Assembly (NCBI GenBank): GCA_021404685.1
Contig: QWHC01000002.1
Span: forward strand, 124,001-188,000
DNA from: Chloroflexi bacterium CFX4
GTDB lineage: Bacteria > Chloroflexota > Anaerolineae > Aggregatilineales > UBA2796
Direction of reading: 5' to 3'
DNA length: 64,000 bases
Every line of letters begins with the position of its first letter. The first letter of the stretch is position 1. A model generated the notes under the pieces. The model had not been told where the DNA came from, searched no databases, and saw nothing but the letters and a program-made list of their open reading frames with translations. Below, piece after piece: positions 35,178-42,564 of the stretch. Both the position numbers and the translations under genes were made by a program.

Positions 35178-35483
35178 ATGCAAGTGAAGCTGATCTTGAC
35201 TTACGACATCCTGCCGGGACGTGATCAGGAATACTTCGAGTTCCTTATACGGGAACTGTCACCCGGCTTGGCAAAACTCGGCTTAGAGCCAACCGAGAGT
35301 TGGTATACCATGTATGGTAAGCGCCCGTCAATCATGCTGGGCGGCATTGCGGAGGACTACAAGACAGCCAAAGCGCTGCTCGACCATCCACAGTGGAAGG
35401 TGCTTTATGAGCGCCTGAGCGCCTATGTAAGCAATTTCAACAGCAAGATTATCCGCGTGACGCCCTATTTCCCACTGGTTTAG
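35178..35483 (+). CDS. Small protein, dimeric alpha-beta barrel type
   Basis: A 101-residue protein (MQVKLILTYDILPGRDQEYFEFL..., ending KIIRVTPYFPLV). The beta-alpha-beta pattern and length fit the dimeric alpha/beta barrel (NIPSNAP/ABM-like) superfamily; no catalytic residue can be named. It starts one base after the MBL-fold gene. Its last 35 bases overlap the 3' end of an opposite-strand zinc-ribbon gene. Confidence 0.78.
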   Translation: MQVKLILTYDILPGRDQEYFEFLIRELSPGLAKLGLEPTESWYTMYGKRPSIMLGGIAEDYKTAKALLDHPQWKVLYERLSAYVSNFNSKIIRVTPYFPLV

Positions 35484-35670
35484 CCGTCTGCGCTGCCGCC
35501 TCATCATCGGGGTATTCAATCAGGCAGGCGTCGGCGCAGCACTCCTGATAGCCACAGTAGACGCACAGCCGTTTGCAGCGGCGCAGGGTGAGGTTCGGCG
35601 TGCCGCAGCGTGGACAGCGCGGCGCGGTGTGTTCGGTTGGGTGCAGGTCAGCACGACGCAGCTTAGGCAT
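35449..35670 (-). CDS. Small zinc-ribbon protein
   Basis: A 73-residue Cys-rich protein: CPRCG (residues 19-23), then RCKRLCVYCGYQECCADAC (31-49). The spacing gives a treble-clef or double zinc site. It lies two bases behind the start of the next minus-strand gene and shares the same direction. The tail overlaps the small gene on the plus strand by 35 bases. The conserved Cys pattern makes a real gene likely; the function is unknown, possibly nucleic acid or protein binding. Confidence 0.65.
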   Translation of the reverse strand: MPKLRRADLHPTEHTAPRCPRCGTPNLTLRRCKRLCVYCGYQECCADACLIEYPDDEAAAQTAKPVGNRASRG

Positions 35671-35672
35671 GT

Positions 35673-36473
35673 TTAGCTCTGCGAAGCGCCAATGGTCACC
35701 AAGCGCAGCGTGCCAAAGGTGCTGCCCATCTCGGCATACATCACCCGTTCAGCCTCTGCATAGTTCAGCGTGGCATACAAGTCATCGGCAAGGCGCAGAT
35801 AGTGGCGCTCATCAATCTGCACCCGCGCCAACGGGCTGCGCCGCACGCGCACAACGGCTGCCACACCCTCTGGGACTGCCAGCGTTACGTTGCCAAGCGT
35901 GGAAAAAGCGCGCACGCCTTGCCCAACCAATTCCGGCAGCACAAGGCGAATATCACCGATGCCTGTACCAAATTCGGCACGGTTGATCGGCACGCCGCGC
36001 AAATCCACCTCAATTTCGCCCAAGTGCGTGCTAAGCAGCACGTTCCAAGGCAGATCCCGTGCTAAGCCCACTTCCCAATCGGCAATCGAAAACAGCCACG
36101 TCCGTCCGCGCTGCATGGTCAGGCGCGCCGTCTCGCCGCGCACGGTCAGATCAGGGCGCGAACGTGAGGTGTAGGCGCCGGCGATCAGGCGTCCCTCACG
36201 GCGCAAGGCGCGCAGCTTCACGTCCAGCTCACCGCTGTATGCCTCTAAGCTGGCGGCGCGCACCGTCCCGCGTGTGATGCCAAAGGTCTGTGCTGCCCAA
36301 CTGATGCCCAAATCACTGCGGAACAGCAGTTGAATGCCAAGCAGGATCAGCAGAACGGGCGCGTAAGGCAGCAGGTCTACCTCCGGCAGCAGGCGGAAGT
36401 TCCGCAGCAGCAGATAGCCGCCGCTGCCCAACAGCAACGCGATCAAAATGTACGGCGGACGCTCAACACGCAT
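35673..36473 (-). CDS. LiaF-like membrane protein (DUF5668 plus toast-rack-type domain)
   Basis: A 266-residue protein. Two N-terminal helices (residues 9-25 and 35-52) have the pattern of DUF5668/LiaF transmembrane domains. The remaining 200 residues form a repetitive beta domain (LDVKLRALRREGRLIAGAY, GDIRLVLPE, GNVTLAVPEGVAA) like the LiaF C-terminal/DUF4097 adhesin-like fold. LiaF-type proteins sense cell-envelope stress. No two-component system is adjacent. It follows six bases behind the sigma factor gene on the same strand, so co-transcription with rpoD is likely. Confidence 0.8.
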   Translation of the reverse strand: MRVERPPYILIALLLGSGGYLLLRNFRLLPEVDLLPYAPVLLILLGIQLLFRSDLGISWAAQTFGITRGTVRAASLEAYSGELDVKLRALRREGRLIAGAYTSRSRPDLTVRGETARLTMQRGRTWLFSIADWEVGLARDLPWNVLLSTHLGEIEVDLRGVPINRAEFGTGIGDIRLVLPELVGQGVRAFSTLGNVTLAVPEGVAAVVRVRRSPLARVQIDERHYLRLADDLYATLNYAEAERVMYAEMGSTFGTLRLVTIGASQS

Positions 36474-36479
36474 GGCTGC

Positions 36480-37733
36480 CTACTCCTGCTCTAGCAGAAA
36501 ATCTTTCAAGATGTGGTGCGACGACGAACGGCGCAGCCGATTCAGCGCTTGCGCTTCCAGTTGGCGCACGCGCTCACGGGTGACGCCAATCGCCTTGCCC
36601 ACTTCCTCAAGGGTGTGCATCTCGCCATCCTCCAAACCGTAGCGCAGGCGCAGGATGTGCGCTTCGCGGTCGGGCAGGCGGTTGAGTGCGTCGGTCAGAT
36701 GGTGGCGCAGCATCTCTTGATCGGTTGCCTCTGAGGGCGAGAGTCCGCGTGTGTCTTCCACAAAGTCGCCGATCTCGGTTTCTTCATCCTCATCGGTAGG
36801 CGCTTCAAGGCTGATCGGACGGCGCGAGATTTCGAGCAGCACGTTGATCTTATCCGGCGTGGTTTGCATCGCCTCTGCGATCTCGTCCATCGTCGGCTCA
36901 CGTCCGAGCGCCTGCGTCAGCCCTAGCGAAATGCGCCGCAGACGGTTGATCTGATCGCCCATATGGACTGGCACGCGAATGGTGCGCCCTTGGTCGGCAA
37001 CGGCACGGCTGACGGCTTGCCGAATCCACCACGTGGCATAGGTGCTGAACTTATGCCCGCGCTGGTATTCAAATTTGCGCGCTGCACGGATCAAGCCAAT
37101 GTTGCCCTCTTGGATCAGATCGAGAAATGGCACGCCGCGCCCGGTGTACTTCTTCGCCACGCTGATCACAAGGCGCGAATTTGCTTGGATCAGGTGTTCT
37201 TGTGCCAGTTCGCCATCTTCGATCAGGCGCTCAAGGTCATAGCGATCATCCAACGGCAGTTGATCGCCGTATTCGGCAAGTTGTTCTTCGGCAAGGCGTC
37301 CCTGCTCCATGCGCTTGGCAAGGCGCACCTCTTCCTCGCCGCTCAGCAGCGGCACGCGCCCTGCCTCTTTCAAATACAAGCCGACCACATCATCCGTTTC
37401 AATCGCCTGCTGATAGCCGTCATCCGCCATCAGGTCTAGCCCAAGCGCGCTCAGTTCGCTCAGCTCGTCAAGGTCGTCCTCAAGCGCCAACTCGTTCGAG
37501 TCAGTCGCTTCGGCATCAGGCGTCTCGGCTGCCTCGGCAGGCGGCTCAGTCAGGATCGGCACGCCAAGCTGGCTGAGGCTTTCGATCACATCCTCAATCA
37601 ATTCGATGTTCTGTTCGGCATCGGGAATAAGCGTGAGGATGTCGTCGTAAAGCACGAATCCTTGTGCTTCCGCCTTGGCGCTTAACTGCTGCTGGATAAG
37701 TTGTTGTGTGGCTTTGTCTACTACCATTAACAT
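36480..37733 (-). CDS. rpoD: RNA polymerase primary sigma factor
   Basis: A 417-residue sigma-70 group 1 or 2 factor. Region 1.2 is [22 protein letters not shown], region 2 contains [57 protein letters not shown], region 3 [20 protein letters not shown], and region 4 [18 protein letters not shown] with [24 protein letters not shown]. The N-terminal region 1.1 is short and acidic. I chose ATG 37733; ATG 37727 is also possible. Upstream frame to 37796 is excluded because an intrinsic terminator lies there. A GGAGG sits 16 bases upstream of the ATG. Confidence 0.95.
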   Translation of the reverse strand: MLMVVDKATQQLIQQQLSAKAEAQGFVLYDDILTLIPDAEQNIELIEDVIESLSQLGVPILTEPPAEAAETPDAEATDSNELALEDDLDELSELSALGLDLMADDGYQQAIETDDVVGLYLKEAGRVPLLSGEEEVRLAKRMEQGRLAEEQLAEYGDQLPLDDRYDLERLIEDGELAQEHLIQANSRLVISVAKKYTGRGVPFLDLIQEGNIGLIRAARKFEYQRGHKFSTYATWWIRQAVSRAVADQGRTIRVPVHMGDQINRLRRISLGLTQALGREPTMDEIAEAMQTTPDKINVLLEISRRPISLEAPTDEDEETEIGDFVEDTRGLSPSEATDQEMLRHHLTDALNRLPDREAHILRLRYGLEDGEMHTLEEVGKAIGVTRERVRQLEAQALNRLRRSSSHHILKDFLLEQE

Positions 37734-37756
37734 CCCGATTTGTGTATGTCCTCCGA

Positions 37757-37784
37757 CAAAAAAACCCCACCAAAAGTGGCGGGG
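37757..37784 (-). terminator. Intrinsic terminator behind the DUF4340 gene, just upstream of rpoD
   Basis: On the minus strand a seven-base-pair stem (37778-37784 with 37765-37771), six-base loop and seven T residues (37758-37764). It ends the transcript of the gld-like genes. It leaves only about 24 bases for rpoD initiation, so the rpoD transcript must start upstream of or within it and read through, or start almost at the gene. Confidence 0.85.
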
Positions 37785-37829
37785 CGACGTTCTCAAGGGA
37801 AGTGCTGCTCGTAAGCCGCAATGAAGCGT

Positions 37830-38396
37830 TTAGGGTGCCGCCAAGCCCTCCAACGCGCCCGTCAATGCCGCGATCTGTTCCGCAGAGACAAGTAGTATGG
37901 CGGCAAAACCATCCCGTTGCACATAGGCAAGCGTCTGATCGGGATTATTTCCGCCAATATGCAATGTGTATGTGCTATCGGCTGTAAACCGAATGACAAA
38001 CCGTCCGCCGTCTGCCAAGCCGAATGCCTCCAATGCCGTGCCTTCTATGATACGATTATATCGCAAACTTGCCAAACCGTGCAGCAAGCGTGCCACTTTT
38101 GTGAGATCGGGTAAGAATGCGTCATTTTCGGTGCGGAAGGCTTGCCAATCACCCGCCGTCTTGATGAGTGTAATTGTAGCAACATTTGCCGAATCGCGCC
38201 GATCCTCTAAGACCATCCGCGTGATTTGCGCGGGCAACACACGCGGAAAAACATACGGAACTGGTGTGGCGCTGAGCGTGCTTTGCGCGCTGGGCAGCGG
38301 CGTGCGGCGCGGAAAGATAACACCAACCGCCAGCCCAAGCAGGGCAAGAAAGACCACAAACAAGCTGATCACCGTGCGGCGCTGTGCGTTTGCCAT
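37830..38396 (-). CDS. DUF4340-domain membrane-anchored protein
   Basis: A 188-residue protein with one N-terminal helix (residues 10-28) and an extracellular DUF4340-type domain (VLEDRRDSANVATITLIKTAGDW..., LHGLASLRYNRII, FGLADGGRFVIRFT). DUF4340 genes regularly accompany GldG-like and ABC-2 permease genes, as here: it starts three bases after the GldG-like stop. It is shorter than typical family members (300 or more), having only one copy of the domain. The role is presumably accessory to the ABC complex in the envelope. Confidence 0.82.
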   Translation of the reverse strand: MANAQRRTVISLFVVFLALLGLAVGVIFPRRTPLPSAQSTLSATPVPYVFPRVLPAQITRMVLEDRRDSANVATITLIKTAGDWQAFRTENDAFLPDLTKVARLLHGLASLRYNRIIEGTALEAFGLADGGRFVIRFTADSTYTLHIGGNNPDQTLAYVQRDGFAAILLVSAEQIAALTGALEGLAAP

Positions 38397-38399
38397 AGC

Positions 38400-40055
38400 C
38401 TAGCGCCTTGACCGCCGCCACCACACCAACAGCCCAACCAGCAGCACCGCGCCCGGCAACACCGCCAACGTGATGAAGGCGGTCAGTTCCAGATCGCGGC
38501 TTGGCACACTGAGCGGCAACTGCCCAAAGACAGGCTCTACCGTCACGCGCTCAAGGAATTCGACCAGCCAATCAACCGTGTTCGTCCATAGGATTTGCCC
38601 ATCAAAAGCGACGATCAGATCGTTGGTCACCCAGTCCGCATCGCCCACAACCACCAAGCGCCCGCCCGTGATCTCATTTTCGGCGGCTGCCATCAGCGTC
38701 AGCGGACCCGGCAGATCAGCCGCGCCCCGCGTTGCCCGATCTGGGTTGCTTGCCACCTCACGCAGATCAAGTTTGCCAAAGGCAGCCTCGGTGGTGGTGT
38801 AGATGCGCTGCACCGCCACGCCAAGCGGCGGATTGGACGCTACTTGCCACGATTGCGCGATAGCGAACAGCGGGCGCGCCGCGCTGCCCGTCTGATCTTT
38901 CTGCACAATCGGATGCCCTTCAAAAAACTGCGCCGCCCGCACGTAGTACTGTGTGTCGTTGAAGGACAGCGGATCAAAGACAATATCACGGTTTGGGCGA
39001 ATGCCCCACGCCTGCCACAGGTAGGCAGCCAACGGGCTATCCTCTGCCTGCATAAAGCGAATATCGCTGCGGAAGGCAGGTTCCGCCATGATCAACACCT
39101 TGCCGCCACTGTTTAGGTAGGTTGCGACCCGATCCGCCATTTCCGCCGTAAAATCGCGGGTTGGCGCAAGGATGATCAGCGCGGTGGTGCCTTGCGGCAC
39201 GCTTTCGCGGCTCAGGTCAAGCGTCCCAACCTGAATGCCGACGGCGCGCAAACCGTCGCGGATGCCGGTCGCCTCTGTGTCAATGTTCAGCTCACCGTTC
39301 CCAACGCTGAACAAGACGTTAAACCTGCCGCGCACCTCAAGCTGCAAGATCGCCTCTGCAATCCACCGCTCATTGATGTAGTCTTCTTCGGCGGGCAGTT
39401 CGGGCAAGCGGTCTCGCGCTGAAAGCACTTTCACCGTGAAGTTCGGGTCGGGCGTGCCGTCCGCTGCCAAATACGAGACGAAAATGCCATAGGCGCGCTG
39501 CAAGCCGAACTGACCAGCGATGATCGGCTGCTGATCGGGATCAACGTAGACCAGACGGATTTTATCAGGCGCGGCATCGGCAAACAGCCGCAACACGGGC
39601 GATTCAAGCGCCTGCTGAGTCAGCAAGCGGCGGCTGTAGAAGGCGGTGATCTGGATCGGGCGCGAAAGTTGCTCCACAATGGGACGCACATTCGGCTTCA
39701 GACGGTAGTAACCCTGTGCCGTCAGATCCGTTGCGAGTCCACTGCGCGCCGCAATGGCATAGAGCGTCAGCACGATGCCGACGAACAGCAGCACAATCAG
39801 GGCGCTGTTGCTGCCATAGACGGCGCGCCTGCCGCTGAGCGTGCTGCGGAAATCGTCAGGCGCTAGCGTCATCCACAGGCTAAGCCCTGCCAAGCCGATC
39901 AAGGCGCTGATGACCACAACGGGCGAGAGTTCGCCGCTTGCCAGCAGCGCGCCGACCGCCACGATCAGCGCCGCGCCGCCGATCAGGCTGCTGTAGCGCG
40001 CCACCGCCACGCGGTTGAGGATGAGTGCGCCGCGCCCTTGGCCCTCAGAAGCCAT
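38400..40055 (-). CDS. GldG-like ABC transporter auxiliary protein
   Basis: A 551-residue protein of the Gldg/ABC_transp_aux family. Helices lie near residues 25-65 and 85-105, followed by a large extracellular domain with IQITAFYSRR, RLVYVDPDQQP, LFSVGNGELN and LIILAPTRDFT, and a final helix (FITLAVLPGAVLLVGLLVWW). The family belongs to ABC exporters named after gliding motility, though most members do not serve gliding. I chose ATG 40055 because GGAGAAGGA stands directly upstream; the longer frame from GTG 40079 overlaps the permease gene. It is part of the permease-GldG-DUF4340 operon. Confidence 0.87.
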   Translation of the reverse strand: MASEGQGRGALILNRVAVARYSSLIGGAALIVAVGALLASGELSPVVVISALIGLAGLSLWMTLAPDDFRSTLSGRRAVYGSNSALIVLLFVGIVLTLYAIAARSGLATDLTAQGYYRLKPNVRPIVEQLSRPIQITAFYSRRLLTQQALESPVLRLFADAAPDKIRLVYVDPDQQPIIAGQFGLQRAYGIFVSYLAADGTPDPNFTVKVLSARDRLPELPAEEDYINERWIAEAILQLEVRGRFNVLFSVGNGELNIDTEATGIRDGLRAVGIQVGTLDLSRESVPQGTTALIILAPTRDFTAEMADRVATYLNSGGKVLIMAEPAFRSDIRFMQAEDSPLAAYLWQAWGIRPNRDIVFDPLSFNDTQYYVRAAQFFEGHPIVQKDQTGSAARPLFAIAQSWQVASNPPLGVAVQRIYTTTEAAFGKLDLREVASNPDRATRGAADLPGPLTLMAAAENEITGGRLVVVGDADWVTNDLIVAFDGQILWTNTVDWLVEFLERVTVEPVFGQLPLSVPSRDLELTAFITLAVLPGAVLLVGLLVWWRRSRR

Positions 40056-40069
40056 AGATTCCTTCTCCA

Positions 40070-40795
40070 CTAGCGCCACCGCCGCGATTGTACAATCTGG
40101 GCAGTGGCAAGCAGCAGCACGCCCGCCACGCCCAAAAAGAACACCGTGTGATCAAGGCGCACAATGCCAATGGCGAACGAGTAGGAATAGTTGCTCTGGA
40201 AGCTGATGCCGCGCACAAATTCGGCAAGTGGGCGGTTGCTGATCACATTGCCGACCAAGTCTGCCTGCCACAAGATCAAAAGCGCTGCCATGCCCAAGAA
40301 CGCCGCCACGATCTGGTTTTCGTTCAGGGCAGAGAAAAAGATGCCCACGCCGATGCAGGCGCCACCAAACAACCACACGCCAATGTAGGCGGCAAACGCC
40401 ACGCCCAAATCCGGCGGGCTAAGCCATACCAAGAGCGCCTGATGCACCACCGTTAAGCTGATCAATATTGTATAGTACGCCCAGGCGCCCAAAAACTTAC
40501 CTAGCACAATCTGATAGTCTTGAAGCGGCAAGGTCATCAGCAGCTCAAGGGTGCCTTCGCGGTTTTCTTCCGCCAGCAGGCGCATCGTGAGCAGTGGCAC
40601 AAAAAAGACGCTGAACTGCGCGAGGTAGATCAGCGGCAAGGCGGCATCGGTGGCGGCGCGCCCGTTGCGGGTTGCCAGATCGTCGTTGAAGGTGAAGCCC
40701 ATCAGCAACAGCACGGCAAACGCCACGAAATAGGCGATGGGCGAATTGAAATACTGCGCCAATTCGCGCCGAAAGATGATCCAGATCAGCCTCAT
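40070..40795 (-). CDS. ABC-2 type permease (GldF-like)
   Basis: A 241-residue integral membrane protein with six helices. MRLIWIIFRRELAQYFNSPIAYFV at the start, LLTMRLLAEENREGTLELLMTLPL and the LGKFLGAWAYY segment are characteristic of GldF/ABC-2 permeases. ATG 40795 has a GAGG site, and the longer frame has no supporting match. The ATP-binding subunit (GldA-like) expected beside it is not present; the next gene upstream is a spermidine-synthase-like fusion. The ATPase must be encoded elsewhere. Confidence 0.9.
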   Translation of the reverse strand: MRLIWIIFRRELAQYFNSPIAYFVAFAVLLLMGFTFNDDLATRNGRAATDAALPLIYLAQFSVFFVPLLTMRLLAEENREGTLELLMTLPLQDYQIVLGKFLGAWAYYTILISLTVVHQALLVWLSPPDLGVAFAAYIGVWLFGGACIGVGIFFSALNENQIVAAFLGMAALLILWQADLVGNVISNRPLAEFVRGISFQSNYSYSFAIGIVRLDHTVFFLGVAGVLLLATAQIVQSRRWR

Positions 40796-40902
40796 AGCCT
40801 CACAATCGCAATCCCAGCCTGAGCGTACATGCACAGTCTAGCGCTGAGTGTGGAAATTCACAACTTGTTTTTGGGGCGGGCGGGCAACCCATACCCTAAC
40901 GC

Positions 40903-42552
40903 CTAGCGAGCGCTGCCAAGCAGGTAATCAATCACCATTTGGTTGATGATCGTCTCGACGGGTGCGCGATCATCGGTGAACAGCACATCGGAAGGGATGG
41001 ACGGGCGCGCACCGCTGATCGCCGCCTCGATGGCGCGGCGCAGCGGCGCGGGTGCATCCTCAGGCAGCCGATCACGGTTTGCCACTAAGGTCGTGATGCT
41101 GGTGGGGTGCGGCGTGCCGATCAAGAGCGTGTTGAACGAGTCAGGCACGTCTATCGTATGCACAGAGGAGAACACCTGCTGCATGGTGTGCGTCATCGCC
41201 TCGATCAAGCGCCGATCCTGTGTGCCATCAGCGCGCACGGTGCGCCCAACATTGATCGCCACAATGCCATGTTCGGTCAGCGCAGTGCGCGCCTCTCTAA
41301 AAAACTCGACGGTGGTCAGGTGCCACGGCACATACGGCACACGGTAGGCATCCATAGCGATCAGGTCGTAGCGTGCGCCCTCGCGTGCCAGGTGGTTCAG
41401 GGCAAGCCGTCCGTCTTCGACAATCACGCGCAGATTGGGCTGAGTCATGCCGAAAAAACGGCGTCCGGCTTCCACAATGGCAGGATCAATCTCGATCCCA
41501 TCAATCTGCACGCCTTCGCCGAAAATCTCGGTATACTGCGTGCTGATGGTGCCAGCCGCCAAACCGACAATGCACACGCGCCCGATCTGTGGCTGCGCGT
41601 TGAAATACGGCACGGCAAGGAACATATCCCACGTGCCGCCGAAATAGCGCCGCTGCGGGTGCCACACCGAGTGAATGCCTTGTCCCTCGTTCAGGCGCAG
41701 TTCCCGCGTGCCAGCTTCCCACGCCACCACAAATGTGCCGTCAACCATCTGACCAACAGGCACTTCCAGTTCCAAGACTTGGATGTAGTTATAGGCAGAG
41801 TCGTGATCCCACAGCAGGCGGCTGCCTTGCGGCGGCGGACGCAACACGCCGCTTTGGGCAGCCAGCGTGAGGATGATCAGCACAGGCGGCATCCAGGCAA
41901 GGCGCAGCGCAATAGCGCGCCCGTCACCTCCGAGTGTGAGCAAGCCAAGCAACCCAACGCCAAGCAACAGCGCTGCAAATAGAAAGAACGTTGCCGCCGT
42001 GCCAAGCTGCGGAATGGTGAACAGCGTTGGCAGGAAGGTGCCGACCAAGCTGCCCAAGGTGGAGATGGCGTACAGCCGCCCTGAGATTTTGCCCGCCGCG
42101 CCCACGTCGCGCACGGCAAGGCGCACCGCAAAGGGCGAAACACAGCCGAGCAGCGTCACTGGCAGCGCGAACAAGACCAAGACCGCCACGAACGAGCCAA
42201 GCGCAACGCCTGCCTCAAAGCCGCTGACTGCGTTTGCCGCCGCGCTGAGGACTGGGCGCGCCACCAGTGGCACCAAGCCGCTCAGAAACGCGCCCCAGGC
42301 GATGATCTGGTAGAGGCGTGTTGGGCGCGGCGCACGGTCTGCCAGCCAGCCACCCACAAAGTAGCCAACGGTTAGGTAGAGGAGCATGAGACCGATCACG
42401 TTTGCCCAGACAAGGTTGCTGGTGCCAAAGACGTTGCCCAGCAACCGTGAGGCGGTTAGCTCAACGGCGAGTGTGGTCATGCCGCTGGTGAAAACGGCGA
42501 GCGTGAGCATCCGCCCGCCGTTGGTTGTGCGTGGCTGCGAGGGTGCTTGCAT
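40903..42552 (-). CDS. Fused transporter-like/spermidine-synthase-like membrane protein
   Basis: A 549-residue protein. The N-terminal half (residues 10-250) has eight or so helices with MTTLAVELTASRLLGNVFGTSNLVWANVIG, typical of the fused MFS/spermidine synthase family. The C-terminal half (270-545) has a Rossmann methylase-like domain with GLAAGTISTQY, IDGIEIDPAIVEAGRRFF and LIAMDAYRVPYVPWHLTT. GlaaG replaces the GGGdG glycine loop of true spermidine synthases, so catalysis of aminopropyl transfer is doubtful. Such fusions are common in Chloroflexota and their function is unknown. ATG 42552 has an AGGTGG site; GTG 42564 is possible. Confidence 0.85.
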   Translation of the reverse strand: MQAPSQPRTTNGGRMLTLAVFTSGMTTLAVELTASRLLGNVFGTSNLVWANVIGLMLLYLTVGYFVGGWLADRAPRPTRLYQIIAWGAFLSGLVPLVARPVLSAAANAVSGFEAGVALGSFVAVLVLFALPVTLLGCVSPFAVRLAVRDVGAAGKISGRLYAISTLGSLVGTFLPTLFTIPQLGTAATFFLFAALLLGVGLLGLLTLGGDGRAIALRLAWMPPVLIILTLAAQSGVLRPPPQGSRLLWDHDSAYNYIQVLELEVPVGQMVDGTFVVAWEAGTRELRLNEGQGIHSVWHPQRRYFGGTWDMFLAVPYFNAQPQIGRVCIVGLAAGTISTQYTEIFGEGVQIDGIEIDPAIVEAGRRFFGMTQPNLRVIVEDGRLALNHLAREGARYDLIAMDAYRVPYVPWHLTTVEFFREARTALTEHGIVAINVGRTVRADGTQDRRLIEAMTHTMQQVFSSVHTIDVPDSFNTLLIGTPHPTSITTLVANRDRLPEDAPAPLRRAIEAAISGARPSIPSDVLFTDDRAPVETIINQMVIDYLLGSAR

Positions 42553-42564
42553 GAAGGGCGCCAC

